A stretch of DNA of 64,000 nt. Origin: Halostagnicola sp. A56 (GTDB lineage Archaea; Halobacteriota; Halobacteria; Halobacteriales; Natrialbaceae). Positions 43,873 through 53,266 of the stretch are shown piece after piece (the stretch's first letter is position 1; the number at the start of each line of letters is the position of its first letter). The translations under genes and the position numbers were made by a program. Location: assembly GCF_000691505.1 (NCBI RefSeq), contig NZ_JMIP02000017.1:186001-250000 (forward strand), written 5' to 3'. The notes beneath the pieces were generated by a model. That model worked only from the letters and a program-made list of their open reading frames with translations. It did no database searches and was not told where the DNA came from.

Positions 43873-45021
43873 TCACGGGGCTCCTTCGCGAAGCACCGAC
43901 CGGTACCGCCTCCCCGCTTCGTCGTCGGCCTCGAATGCGTCCCGAATCGCTGGCGAGATCCAGCCCCCCTCGTCGGCACCCGCCGCGGGAACGCCGTCGA
44001 AGTCGCTCGTTCGAAGCGACGGCTCGAAGAATCGCTCGTAGACCGGGAGCCGTTCGCGGAGGGGAACGCCGGCCTCCGATGCGATGTCCTCGAGTTCGCG
44101 CAGGGCGGGCCAGGCGTAGTCGGGGTTGATGTGGTCGTCCGTGATCGGCGAGACGCCGCCGAGATCGTCGACGCCGCAGTCGAGAAGGTCGCGGGCGGGC
44201 GCGAGATTCGGCGGGACCTGCACGGATATTTCCGCCGGGAGCGCGACCCGCGCCATCGCGGTCACCCGGCGCATCGTCTCGAGGTCCGGCGTGTTGCCCG
44301 ACCATCGCTCGTTTCGCGAAACCGGCTGGATGATCACCTCCTGGATGTGATCGTAACGCTCGTGTAACTCGCGAATCGCAAGTAGACTCTCTGCTCGATC
44401 GTCCCACGACTCGCCGATTCCGACGAGGATGCCGGTCGTAAACGCCACGTCGAGTTCGCCCGCCGTCCGAATCGTGTGCAGGCGCTGGCCCGGACTCTTC
44501 TGGCGCGGGCCCGCGTGGGCGTCGACGTCGGCTGTCGTCTCGAGCATCACGCCCATGCTCGCGTTTACGTCCGCGACGGCTTCCATCTGCTCGCGCGTCT
44601 GGTCGCCGGGGTTCGAGTGCGGGAGCAGCCCCTCCTCGAGGGCGACCTCGCAGGCCTCGCGAAGGTAGGTGTGAATCGAGTCGTGACCCCACTCTGCGAG
44701 CTGGTCGTGGATCTCGGTGTAGCGCTCGTCGGGGTCGTCGCCGAACGTAAAAAGCGCCTCCGTACAGCCCGCATCGGCGCCGGTTCGACAAATGTCTCGG
44801 ACTTCCTCGAGCGAGAGCAGCGAGGCGTTGCCGGGGCCGTCGAAGTAGGTACAGTACGTACAGGTGTAGCGACACGCCGTCGTCAGCGGGACGAACACGT
44901 TCCGGGCGAAGCTGAGTTCCGGCGCCGACCCGACATCCTCGGGGGTCACGGCACACAGCCGATCGATCGCCTCGTCGTCGATCGACAGCGAGATGTCGTA
45001 GTCGCTCGCACCGGGGATCAT
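43873..45021 (-). CDS. cofG: FO synthase subunit 1 (radical SAM)
   Basis: 382 aa from ATG 45021 (MIPGASDYDISLSIDDEAID); an upstream start at 45051 is possible. CofG with CofH builds the 7,8-didemethyl-8-hydroxy-5-deazariboflavin core of coenzyme F420. The radical-SAM cluster motif CxxxCxxC is in ACRYTCTYCTYFDG. Further family signs are FTFGDDPDERYTEIHDQLAE, LPHSNPGDQTREQMEAVADV, TTGILVGIGESWDDR and QPVSRNERWSGN, and the end GGVSPITDDHINPDYAWP. cofC follows upstream on the same strand; cofH is not in the window. Confidence 0.94.
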   Translation of the reverse strand: MIPGASDYDISLSIDDEAIDRLCAVTPEDVGSAPELSFARNVFVPLTTACRYTCTYCTYFDGPGNASLLSLEEVRDICRTGADAGCTEALFTFGDDPDERYTEIHDQLAEWGHDSIHTYLREACEVALEEGLLPHSNPGDQTREQMEAVADVNASMGVMLETTADVDAHAGPRQKSPGQRLHTIRTAGELDVAFTTGILVGIGESWDDRAESLLAIRELHERYDHIQEVIIQPVSRNERWSGNTPDLETMRRVTAMARVALPAEISVQVPPNLAPARDLLDCGVDDLGGVSPITDDHINPDYAWPALRELEDIASEAGVPLRERLPVYERFFEPSLRTSDFDGVPAAGADEGGWISPAIRDAFEADDEAGRRYRSVLREGAP

Positions 45022-45124
45022 TCTACCTCGGTCTGTCGTCGCTCGGCACATAAGCGCTTCACTTCGAGCCGATTCCGGGATGGATATCGTCGGTTCGAGC
45101 CCGCGGTCGACGGGGTTCCCCGTC

Positions 45125-45775
45125 TCACGGTTCGGCGGATCGAACGACCTCGAGGCGCCCGTCCGTCGAATCGAGTTCGAACCCGAACTCGCGCAGGCAC
45201 GCCGGGGTTCGGCCGGTTCCATGAACGAGCACCTCGACCAGATCGTCGGGTTCGTCGATGTCGGTTCCGAGCCGGAACGAATCGATCGTCTCGAGGGTCG
45301 CCCCGACGTCATCCGCGATCCGGCGGTGATCGAGGTAGGAGCCGCCGTGGTAGTCGACTCTGAACTCGGGGTGGCGAACGACGAGCGCGTTCGTCCCGAC
45401 GCCCCGACCCGGCGCGATGACGACGTCCGCGTCGGGGGCAAAGAGCCGCTCGAGTGCTTCGGGCGTCGTCAACGCGAGATCGGCCATGACGACGGCGACG
45501 CCCGTAGCGTCGCCCGATTCGGCCGCCGCGTTCTGCGTTCGGGACCGTACGACCGCGTTGACAGCCTCGGTCAGCGATCGCCGGTCGACGGCGACCGGCG
45601 CGTCGACCTCGAGCGGTTCCGTCGAGAGCACCGTCGGCTCCCGACCCGTTTCTCGGACGGCCGCGAGCACGTCTTCGAGCATGACCCGAGCGAGCCTCGT
45701 GCGTTCCCGTTCGGATAGCACCGGCTCGAGACGGGTCTTCGGCGCGTCCGGCGCGTACGGAACGACGACGTGCAT
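45125..45775 (-). CDS. cofC: 2-phospho-L-lactate guanylyltransferase
   Basis: 216 aa. CofC activates 2-phospholactate (or a related acid) with GTP for attachment to FO in F420 synthesis. The nucleotidyltransferase fold begins MHVVVPYAPDAPKTRLEPVL with the conserved Lys-Thr-Arg, followed by VMADLALTTPEALERLF and VIAPGRGVGTNALVVRHPEF. It is the gene upstream of cofG on the same strand, 103 bp from the cofG start, so the two may be co-transcribed. Confidence 0.92.
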   Translation of the reverse strand: MHVVVPYAPDAPKTRLEPVLSERERTRLARVMLEDVLAAVRETGREPTVLSTEPLEVDAPVAVDRRSLTEAVNAVVRSRTQNAAAESGDATGVAVVMADLALTTPEALERLFAPDADVVIAPGRGVGTNALVVRHPEFRVDYHGGSYLDHRRIADDVGATLETIDSFRLGTDIDEPDDLVEVLVHGTGRTPACLREFGFELDSTDGRLEVVRSAEP

Positions 45776-45990
45776 CTCCGGACGGTTGGTGGTACGCGCT
45801 CAAAAATACGTCGAACCCACCAGAACAGCCGTTTCCGCTCGCGTCGGCGTGACCACCCACGATCACGTCGACAGTGCATTCGACACGATAGTGCGTTCGA
45901 TACCGAGCGGCCACCGTCCCCCCGGGCGGTAGCCGCTCGAGACGACCAGCGCGGCGGTTCCACGCCGGCGCGCCGTTCTCGGCACCGCGC

Positions 45991-47172
45991 CTAGAACAGC
46001 GGCTCGAGTTCGTCCTCGTCGTCTTCGACGAGTTCCTCGAGGTTCTCTTCGCTTTCTTGTTGGATGTCGTCCATGTTGTCCTGGGCTTCGATCGCGACCT
46101 GCTGGAGTCGCTTGATCCGCGGCACGTTCGTCACGCCCGAGAGCAAGATCGCCGCGGAGACTTCCGGCTCGTCTCGCGGGAAGTCGCCGCCGCGTACCTC
46201 CATGCTGCCGGTCTCCTCCTCGAGCCACTTCCGGCCGCGTTCGATGCCCTTCCGATTCAGGTACTTCGAGGGACCGGAGAGGACGAGCAGTGCGCGCTCG
46301 GTGCCTTCGATCTCACACGGGAGCGTGAGTCGGCCGAGCGCCGCTTTTCGAACGAGACTCGTGATGCGGTTGGTGGTGTTGGCCGCGTCGAGGCCGTCGC
46401 CGCCACCGCCGTCGCCGCCGGTAAATCTCGAGAGCAGGCCGCCGCTCGTGTTGAGTTCGACCTCCTCCGAGGCATAGCCGACGGTCGAAACGCCGCCGCC
46501 CGAGAGCGTGTTGATAATCTCCGAGGAGTCGACGACGCTCTCTGCGACTTCCTGACCGTCGCCGACCTCGCCGGCGCCGAAGAGGACGCCGAATCGCCTG
46601 ACGATCTCTTCGTTGATCTTCTCGTAGCCGCCTTCGACCGATTCGCCGGTCTGTCGCCACGAGTCGTTATCAAAGACCAGCAGGTTGTCGACCTCGCGGA
46701 CGAACGTCTGGAACGACCGCGCGGCGTTGAGGGTGTAGATGCCCCCTTCGTCGGTTCCCGGCAGGACGCCGAGCCCGTAGACCGGAATGGTGTAGATCCG
46801 CTTGAGGTGTTTCGCCAGGACCGGTGCGCCACCGGAGCCGGTGCCGCCGCCCATGCCCGAAACGACCAGGAACGCGTCGACCTCGTGGGTCGGAATCGAA
46901 TCGATCGCGTTCTGGACCTCGTCGATGTCTTCCTCGGCGATTTCCGCGCCGAGCTCGTTGTCAGCACCCACGCCGTGGCCCTTTACCCGGGCCTGGCCGA
47001 TGAGTACTCGGTTCTCCTCTGGTATCCGGTCCAATCCGATAAGATCCGCTTTCGCGGAGTTAACAGCGATCGCCGCGCGGACGATTCCGCTGTTGGTTCG
47101 ATCGTCGTATTCGAGGAATCGATCGACGATCTTGCCACCGGCCTGTCCGAATCCGATCATCGCCAGCTTCAT
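45991..47172 (-). CDS. cetZ1: Tubulin/FtsZ-like cytoskeletal protein CetZ
   Basis: 393 aa from ATG 47172 (MKLAMIGFGQAGGKIVDRFL). CetZ proteins are haloarchaeal cell-shape GTPases. The tubulin signature is GGGTGSGGAP at about residues 108-117; N-terminal GFGQAGGKIVD is the first nucleotide loop, and the T7-like region and the C-terminal domain (LVLSGPSKYLNRKGIERGRK) are present. GQARVKGHGVGADNELGAE and the acidic tail (NLEELVEDDEDELEPLF) match CetZ1 rather than FtsZ1/2. It is a single gene with an A+T-rich upstream region. Confidence 0.92.
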   Translation of the reverse strand: MKLAMIGFGQAGGKIVDRFLEYDDRTNSGIVRAAIAVNSAKADLIGLDRIPEENRVLIGQARVKGHGVGADNELGAEIAEEDIDEVQNAIDSIPTHEVDAFLVVSGMGGGTGSGGAPVLAKHLKRIYTIPVYGLGVLPGTDEGGIYTLNAARSFQTFVREVDNLLVFDNDSWRQTGESVEGGYEKINEEIVRRFGVLFGAGEVGDGQEVAESVVDSSEIINTLSGGGVSTVGYASEEVELNTSGGLLSRFTGGDGGGGDGLDAANTTNRITSLVRKAALGRLTLPCEIEGTERALLVLSGPSKYLNRKGIERGRKWLEEETGSMEVRGGDFPRDEPEVSAAILLSGVTNVPRIKRLQQVAIEAQDNMDDIQQESEENLEELVEDDEDELEPLF

Positions 47173-47421
47173 AGTTGATAGGGGGCTCCGTGAATTGAAG
47201 TCAGAGCAATTAGCCATATAAAACTTGTGTTGGTATGACTTTCACGCGTTCGTGTAGAAAGACAAAACCGTTCGTACTTCCGTAATTGAACTCTGTAAGT
47301 CATCTGCTATTGAAGGAGCATGTCACAAAATAAATTATATTCCTTTGAGCGCGTTAGTAAACAGTCAAGACAATCTGCATTCATGCGGCATGAAACCACA
47401 TACAGGTAGGGCAAACAAGAA

Positions 47422-47898
47422 CTATGTGTCGGAGTGATCGGTTGATGCACTATCAACGTGTGGCCCCGATCCGTCACCGTTCGTTTCAGTTGATACTTGT
47501 AGGAGTTCTTGTTCAAATCCGTCATCCTCACGCCAGCGCCATGAACTCACGTATGGATAGCCGTCAAGCGAAACGATGACATATGAGTATCCCGACCAAG
47601 CTGCTTGTTTGGTATCAATTTCAGTCGGCTGTGTCGGTCCAATAGGATGGGAGTGATAGAAACCGACGACTCGCTCACCGGCTGCCTCAATCGTCTTCAT
47701 AAGCTCCAGTTGCTTCTTGGGGTCGATTGAATAGCGGATTTTCGGCGTGTTTGCTACGTTCTCCGCAGTATATACTGATTCGACAATCGATTGGTCTTCC
47801 CCGTACGTTCCACCGAGGATTCCACAGACTTCCTCTTCATCTTTATTGCACGCCTGCTCAACTACGCGGTCATACAATGGTCGAGAGAACTTGATCAT
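47422..47898 (-). CDS. JAMM/MPN-domain metalloprotease
   Basis: 158 aa from ATG 47898 (MIKFSRPLYDRVVEQACNKD). The JAMM motif is complete enough for activity: Glu in EEVCGILGG, then GFYHSHPIGPTQPTEIDTKQ, where HxH is followed by a Thr-x-x-Asp in place of Ser-x-x-Asp. Archaeal JAMM enzymes remove ubiquitin-like SAMP proteins or process sulfur carriers. The genes around it do not point to a pathway. Codon use is more A+T-rich than in neighbouring cetZ1, which suggests acquisition with the rearranged region that follows. Confidence 0.8.
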   Translation of the reverse strand: MIKFSRPLYDRVVEQACNKDEEEVCGILGGTYGEDQSIVESVYTAENVANTPKIRYSIDPKKQLELMKTIEAAGERVVGFYHSHPIGPTQPTEIDTKQAAWSGYSYVIVSLDGYPYVSSWRWREDDGFEQELLQVSTETNGDGSGPHVDSASTDHSDT

Positions 47899-48737
47899 AC
47901 TCACAGTACCAGACTCAGTTATAAAAGTTAAAAGAGATAGTCTAATCAGATGCAGGTGTCCACAGATCACAATTGAAGGACGGTACAAGACGGTGTTGGG
48001 AAGTCGATTTGCTATGTACCAGAAACCACCATCACCTCGTCACTTCAAGTTCTAATTTGAACATCACTAGAGGTACTAACACACCAAGCGACCGGTCGAT
48101 CCACTGACCGTTCGTGTCAAGGCGAGACCGTGACCAGTCTCGATTCGTTTTTACATGTCGTCTGGTTTGATCTGATGACTGTGATGGAATACTACTAATC
48201 ATCTGATCGAGCTTTCGGGATGATCACCATATACTATGCGCCGTCTACTTGATGGTATCAAGCAGTTACTTACGCCGTTCTCATTCAGAAAGCGACGAAA
48301 AGTCTCTCAGGACAAAGCATCGGCAGGCATCACGTAGTGGTTGGGTTAGTAATGATTATCGTATCGATCTCCTGAACAACCGCAGTAGACCACGGCGCTC
48401 AAGCCCTTATTTCCCCGGAATTCTATCTCCATAGTGAACATGGGTTCTTGATGTACGTGTTTGTTGTGACAGTCAAAACGTTCGTTCGAGCAGTCGTACG
48501 ATATTTCCGTGAAGACGGTTGAAGCTACGGTACGGTTCACGGGTAGCACGTGAGAGCTGAAACCCTCGTACTCTCCGTTGCCTTCTGAGTAGTGGGTCGT
48601 CGTTTACTGCATGTTACCGGCCATCAGTGAACCGCACAGTCGATTCAGAGTTAACTGTCTGGCTCTGTTAAGACCCTAATTAATCCACCTAAACGGTCTA
48701 CTGAATACAGGGTGTAAGTCGGTCATGGCGGATGAGG
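47899..48737. other. A+T-rich region without an intact gene
   Basis: About 840 bp with only short frames. A small frame from ATG 48236 (MRRLLDGIKQLLTPFSFRKR) follows a TATA-like catatact but ends after 33 codons and may be the beginning of a lost gene. The sequence ctctgttaagaccc near 48662 resembles an IS terminal sequence. The region separates a JAMM gene from a decayed menA and appears to be rearranged accessory DNA. Confidence 0.35.
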
Positions 48738-49511
48738 TCAGAAGAAGGATGGCGTCGCAAGACCGACTGCGAACAGAAGTGAGAACGCGAGGAAAAGCTT
48801 CCCGGTCCGTTCTAATGCTGGGTTCAGAGCTTCTCCTGTCGTCTCGTCCCGAACTGTGTTCCACAGTCGCCAACCCAGTGGTGCTGTCAACAGCCGGGCA
48901 AGGGGGAACACACTCTTCAACATTCCTGCAAAAACTAGGGGACGAGATAGGCGAGTACGAGCAGTGTAGCATACTCAATCCGGCTCCACCGGTATCCAAT
49001 CTTTACAGCTAGTGTCTCCTTCCCGGTTTTCCGGTCTGTTTTCAAATCCCGAATGTTGTTCACGATGAGGATGTTCGTCGAGAGCGCGGCTGCCGGATAC
49101 TCGCCACAACTGCGGCGACCGTGACTGTGCCAGTAGGTATCGTGACCGGAATGAGTTCCACGGAAGCGACTGTCGAAACTGCTTGCACGTAGTAGGTGCC
49201 GGTCACTGCAATGAGCCCGAAGAAGACGAACACGAATAGGTCCCCGAGACCGTAATATCCGAAAGGATAAGGACCACCAGTGTACGCGAAACCAGCAAGG
49301 ATCGAGAGGAGACCGACGACAAGGATTGGCACACCACCGACAGAGACTAGGTAGACGCCGACGAACGCCGCAAGCGAGAACGCAACGTACATCGCTCGGC
49401 GGACACGCGTGGGAGAGATGAGGCCCGACTGCGTAACCCGTTGGAATCCTTCTCGTTCCTCTGTGTCAGTACCGCGGATGGCGTCGTAGTAATCATTTGT
49501 AACGCTCTTCT
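48738..49511 (-). pseudogene. menA: menA (UbiA-type prenyltransferase), truncated and frameshifted
   Basis: MenA prenylates dihydroxynaphthoate to make menaquinone. On the minus strand the fragment begins near VTNDYYDAIRGTDTEER, the conserved Asp-rich prenyl-diphosphate site, and continues GFQRVTQSGLISPTRV and GPYPFGYYGLGDLFVF. A shift near 49085 leads to NILIVNNIRDLKTDRKTGK, the second Asp motif. Another near 48945 leads to LKSVFPLARLLTAPLGWRLW and the C-terminal helices, ending at 48738. The N-terminal first helices are replaced by the IS1595 end at 49512. Since menaquinone is essential for most haloarchaea, an intact copy should exist elsewhere. Confidence 0.82.
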
Positions 49512-50494
49512 GTAGGAGATTGTTGATGGCGCTTAGCTGACGCTGTAGAATCGAAGAGAGCAAGGACACCGCGTCAGCGGTGTCCGTTAGGCATGATTCC
49601 GCTAGATGCGTTTAGGTCGGAATCGGTCGCAGCGGACCTGTTGGAGCAGGTTCGCTGGCGTAACGGTGTTACTTGCCCTCGCTGCCGTTCTGACCTAACG
49701 GTCAAGAACGGCAGCTATGGGCACTTTCAGCGCTATCTGTGTAAGAATTGCGACCGCACATTCAACGACAAGACCGGCACGATTTTCGCCCATTCGAAAG
49801 TCGCGCTCAGGAAGTGGTTGTTCTCGATTTATGCGTTTCTTCGGTTTAACACGAGTCTTCGCCAACTTCACCTAGAAATCGACGTTCAGTACAAAACGAT
49901 CTACCAGTGCGTCGACCGCTTCACGAAGGCGCTTGACGCACCTTCGCTTGACCTCGTTGGTCCCGTCGAAATCGACGAAGTCTACGTTTCTGCAGGGCTG
50001 AAAGGCCGCGAGCGCGACCGACCGTCGCGCTCGCGTGGCCTGTCCACGCGTGGACGAGGATCGTACGAGCAGGACAAACCGCCAGTGTTCACGATCGTCG
50101 ATCGCGGCACCGGCAATCGGTACGTGATCCGCGCGAAATCCGCCGACGAATCGACGGTTCGGCTCCTTCTCGCAAACCGCGAGAAGGAGCCACTGACCAT
50201 CTACACGGACGGATTTCGTGCCTACGATCCACTCAACGAGGACAACGCATTCGACCGCGAATTCGTCGTCCACGACGACGGCGAATACGCGGATGAAGAC
50301 GTCCACGTCAATACCTGCGAGAGCCACGGATCGCTGCTGCGACCGTGGCTCTCGCCTCATCGAGGCATCTCAAAAGATAAGCTCACACAGTATCTCCGAG
50401 CGTTCCAACTTCGACGAAAGCTACTGCGGAAGCTGGGAAGAGAAGCGCTCAAACACGCTATCAAAGCTACGCTGTGAAATCAACAAAGTGCTAC
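49512..50494 (+). mobile_element. IS1595-family insertion sequence
   Basis: Ends are defined by imperfect 16-bp inverted repeats, GTAGGAGATTGTTGAT at 49512-49527 and the complement of GTAGCACTTTGTTGAT at 50479-50494 (four mismatches). The size of 983 bp and one transposase gene fit the family. IS1595 elements normally make an 8-bp target duplication, but here the flanks gctcttct and acaaggtc differ. With menA on one side and a permease fragment on the other, the copy probably results from recombination between two IS copies. Confidence 0.75.
49593..50477 (+). CDS. IS1595-family transposase
   Basis: 294 aa. The N-terminal zinc ribbon (VTCPRCRSDLTVKNGSYGHF then YLCKNCDRTFNDKTGTIFAH) is followed by a helical region and the DDE-type catalytic core: Asp in VGPVEIDEVYVSAGLKGRE, Asp in LTIYTDGFRAYDPLNED and the DDE/N-E part in HVNTCESHGSLLRPWLSPHR, typical of ISXO2-like transposases. 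KDKLTQYLRAFQLRRKLLRK closes the protein. The frame is intact, so it may still be active, unlike the ISH3 and IS5-type copies in the first 10 kb. Confidence 0.92.
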   Translation: MIPLDAFRSESVAADLLEQVRWRNGVTCPRCRSDLTVKNGSYGHFQRYLCKNCDRTFNDKTGTIFAHSKVALRKWLFSIYAFLRFNTSLRQLHLEIDVQYKTIYQCVDRFTKALDAPSLDLVGPVEIDEVYVSAGLKGRERDRPSRSRGLSTRGRGSYEQDKPPVFTIVDRGTGNRYVIRAKSADESTVRLLLANREKEPLTIYTDGFRAYDPLNEDNAFDREFVVHDDGEYADEDVHVNTCESHGSLLRPWLSPHRGISKDKLTQYLRAFQLRRKLLRKLGREALKHAIKATL

Positions 50495-50823
50495 ACAAGG
50501 TCCTCCCGAATATTATGCCCTACGTCCTAATTAATTTTGTAAACTCAGCTCGTGGGATTATCTTCGGTTCAGTTGCGCTCTTTTATCTCGGGTTCCTTGG
50601 CGGATTCTCGAACAATTGGGGAATCATGCTCAACCAAGCCTATACCGACGCAGCAATCTACTCGCTAGATAAAGCGTACTGGCTTCTCATCCCGATGGCA
50701 ACGATCGTTGGACTCTCGTTCGGGCTGGTGCTGTTCGCACAGGGAACGGAGAAACTGTTCAATCCGCGTATTCGGGCACGCCACGCGGACACGGTCGATG
50801 ATACCGCGCCTTACGAGGAATAA
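50495..50823 (+). pseudogene. Dipeptide/oligopeptide ABC permease (DppC-type), 3' fragment
   Basis: Directly after the IS end the sequence encodes HKVLPNIMPYVLINFVNSAR, then YLGFLGGFSNNWGIMLNQAY and PMATIVGLSFGLVLFAQGTE, ending at TAA 50821-50823. These are the EAA-like coupling loop region and the final helices of a DppC-type permease, which should have about 300-450 residues; roughly 110 are left. It runs 3 bp before the first ATPase gene, so it was once part of a dpp operon. Its 5' end, the partner permease and the binding protein are absent. Confidence 0.8.
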
Positions 50824-50825
50824 CA

Positions 50826-51878
50826 ATGCAGCAAAAACGCACGAAAACCGTCGACGATCCGATCTTCGAAGTGCGAGACACGACCGTCTCGTTCGACATG
50901 GACCGTGGGGAATCGAAAGTACTGAACGAAGTAGATATCGACGTTGAACGAGGTGAAGTCCTCGGCGTCGTCGGCGAGAGCGGGAGCGGAAAATCGATGT
51001 TCGCCTCCGCGTTGCTCAACGCCGTCGTCGATCCCGGCGTCCTCACCGGTGACATTACCTTCTACCCCGAGTCGGGGAGCGCCATCGATCTGCTCGAACT
51101 CTCCGAGTCGGAGATCAAGGAAGTTCGTTGGGAAGAAATCTCGATGGTGTTCCAGGGCGCGATGAGTTCGTTCAATCCGACGATGTCGATCGAGGGTCAC
51201 TTCCGAGAGACACTATCTGCCCACGGCTACGACGTCGAGGCGGGGATGGAGCGAGCCAGAGAGTTGCTCTCGGATCTCTATCTCGAGTCCGATCAAGTGC
51301 TTGGCTCCTACCCGCACGAACTGTCTGGTGGGATGAGCCAGCGCGCGCTTATCGCGCTGAGTTTGGTGCTCGAACCCGAGGTACTGGTGATGGACGAGCC
51401 GACGGCGGCACTCGATCTACTCATGCAGCGCAGCATCATCCAGTTGATCCAGGAAATCGCAGATGAGCGCGATCTAACGATCGTTTTCATCACGCACGAT
51501 CTGCCGCTGGTCGCGAATCTAGCCGACCGAATCGCAGTCCTCTATGCGTTCGAGTTCGTCGAGGTTGGCCCCGCCTACGATGTGTTGACGGAAGCGAAAC
51601 ACCCCTATACGCGAGCGCTGCTCAACTCGACACCGAATCTCGAGACGCCACGCGAACAGATGCGACCGATCGACGGCGCAGCGCCGGATCCCGTCTCCGT
51701 TCCGAACGGGTGTTCGTACCATCCTCGGTGTCCGGTGGGCGACGAGACGTGCGAACACGACGATCCACCGCTGGACTCGAGGACTGACGAAGGCGAACAC
51801 GTTGCGGCCTGTCACTACGTCGATGAGGTTTCGACATCGGTTCCGTTGACCCTACAGGAGGTGACGGTCAATGAGTGA
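50826..51878 (+). CDS. dppD: Dipeptide/oligopeptide ABC transporter ATPase (DppD-type)
   Basis: 350 aa. Walker A is GESGSGKSMFASALLNAV, the Q-loop is in SMVFQGAMSSFNPTMSI, the signature is ELSGGMSQRALIALSLVL and Walker B is VLVMDEPTAALDLLMQ. The C-terminal oligo/dipeptide extension has RCPVGDETCEHDDP with conserved cysteines, as in DppD/OppD, some of which bind an Fe-S cluster. It energises peptide uptake with DppF. It starts 3 bp after the truncated permease and overlaps dppF by 8 bp; without permeases it cannot work unless another set is present. Confidence 0.9.
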   Translation: MQQKRTKTVDDPIFEVRDTTVSFDMDRGESKVLNEVDIDVERGEVLGVVGESGSGKSMFASALLNAVVDPGVLTGDITFYPESGSAIDLLELSESEIKEVRWEEISMVFQGAMSSFNPTMSIEGHFRETLSAHGYDVEAGMERARELLSDLYLESDQVLGSYPHELSGGMSQRALIALSLVLEPEVLVMDEPTAALDLLMQRSIIQLIQEIADERDLTIVFITHDLPLVANLADRIAVLYAFEFVEVGPAYDVLTEAKHPYTRALLNSTPNLETPREQMRPIDGAAPDPVSVPNGCSYHPRCPVGDETCEHDDPPLDSRTDEGEHVAACHYVDEVSTSVPLTLQEVTVNE

Positions 51879-52995
51879 CGAACACGTTGTCTCGTTGCAA
51901 GACGTGGAAGTACACTTCGAGTCTGAGTCGTCACTTCTCTCTCGGGTCAGAGGGGAGACAGACGTCGTCAAGGCCGTCGACGGCATCTCACTCGACATAC
52001 CCGAAAACGATGTCGTCGCACTAGTCGGCGAAAGCGGCTGTGGCAAGACGACACTCGGAAAGACCGCTATCGGGGCACAGCGTCCGACCGGCGGGACGGT
52101 GTCCTATCGCGGACAGGACATCTGGAAGGCCAAAGACAACGATGGAGACGTCGAGATACCGTTCGACGAGATCCGCAAATCCCTGCAGATCATTCCACAG
52201 GACCCGGGTGCGTCACTCAATCCGAACAAGACGGTCCAACACTCCCTTGCAGCGCCTCTGAAACTCCGCAAACCGGACATGGACTCTTTCGAACGACGGG
52301 ATCGCATCCACGAAATGCTCGCACGGGTCGGGATGGAACCGCCCCAAGACTACGCGAAGCGATTCCCACACCAGCTTTCCGGCGGAGAGAAACAACGCGT
52401 CGCGCTTATTCGGGCACTGTTGATGAATCCGGACCTCATCCTCGCCGACGAGGCGGTGAGCGCGCTCGACGTCTCCTTACGGATCGATATGATGGACCTC
52501 ATGCTCGAGTTACAGGGGCAGTTCGACACTTCCTTCCTGTTCATCAGCCACAACCTCTCGAACGCCAGTTACGTCGCAGGGAATTCGAACGGCCGGATCG
52601 GTATCATGTATCTGGGCGAACTCGTCGAACTCGGTCCGATCGACGAGGTCCTCGAGAATCCAAAACACCCCTATACGAAGGCGCTCGTCTGGGCGACGCC
52701 GAATCTCAACCCCGACATCGAGACGGAGACCGAATCACCACTGCGAAAAGTCGACGTTCCGGATCCGCGAAATCCGCCATCTGGCTGTCGATTCCACACG
52801 CGCTGTCCAGAGGCGCGAGAGGCCTGTAAACGAACGACTCCCGAATCGGTGGCCGTCGACGGCGACGAAAACCACTCGGTAACCTGCCTTCGGGCGCTCG
52901 AGAACCACGAATACTGGAACAGCCCGGAACTCGAAGGAGAATCTGCCGAGACTCCCACGGAAGAGCCGACGCTCGCGGATGAACCGGTCCAGTAA
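51871..52995 (+). CDS. dppF: Dipeptide/oligopeptide ABC transporter ATPase (DppF-type)
   Basis: 374 aa. Walker A GESGCGKTTLGKTAIG, Q-loop in LQIIPQDPGASLNPNKTVQ, signature LSGGEKQRVALIRALLMNP and Walker B LILADEAVSALDVSLRID are present. The C-terminal extension (GCRFHTRCPEAREACKRTTP) matches DppF/OppF. A loop of about 12 residues after VHFESESSLLSRVRGE is usual in this group. It overlaps dppD by 8 bp and shares 17 bp with the following small gene, so the three remain co-translated. Function depends on permeases elsewhere. Confidence 0.9.
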   Translation: MSDEHVVSLQDVEVHFESESSLLSRVRGETDVVKAVDGISLDIPENDVVALVGESGCGKTTLGKTAIGAQRPTGGTVSYRGQDIWKAKDNDGDVEIPFDEIRKSLQIIPQDPGASLNPNKTVQHSLAAPLKLRKPDMDSFERRDRIHEMLARVGMEPPQDYAKRFPHQLSGGEKQRVALIRALLMNPDLILADEAVSALDVSLRIDMMDLMLELQGQFDTSFLFISHNLSNASYVAGNSNGRIGIMYLGELVELGPIDEVLENPKHPYTKALVWATPNLNPDIETETESPLRKVDVPDPRNPPSGCRFHTRCPEAREACKRTTPESVAVDGDENHSVTCLRALENHEYWNSPELEGESAETPTEEPTLADEPVQ

Positions 52996-53266
52996 CCGAC
53001 CTGAAAACCCCTTCCAGTACTTCTTTAACGGAGTCGCCGAAACAGCAGCGACAATGAACACGAGTGAAGCCGTCTTCCGCGTTCTCCTCTCGATAAGCCT
53101 GACGTTTGCAGTCATCCTGTTGGCGTTGTTCCCGTTTCAAGACCCCGGATCGGGAAGCCGTAGTATCTCTATTCTAGCACTTGCAATTCAGGGCGGAATG
53201 ATGGGAATCGCTGTAGCGGGACTGTACTTCGAGTGGCAGCCGTTCTCGTTTCTCGACGAGGAGTGA
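52979..53266 (+). CDS. Small membrane protein at the end of the dpp cluster
   Basis: 95 aa from ATG 52979, overlapping the end of dppF by 17 bp; an internal ATG at 53054 would give 70 aa. Two hydrophobic helices (VLLSISLTFAVILLALFPFQ and ISILALAIQGGMMGIAVAGL) frame a short loop, followed by FEWQPFSFLDEE. It has no recognised domain; small membrane genes of this kind follow dppF in related haloarchaea as far as I recall. It may assist the transporter, which is inference. Confidence 0.6.
   Translation: MNRSSNRPENPFQYFFNGVAETAATMNTSEAVFRVLLSISLTFAVILLALFPFQDPGSGSRSISILALAIQGGMMGIAVAGLYFEWQPFSFLDEE

Noticed and set aside
48249-48434. 61-codon open frame in the A+T-rich gap
   Set aside because: Basic, Ser/Arg-rich product unlike haloarchaeal proteins, with no start signals.
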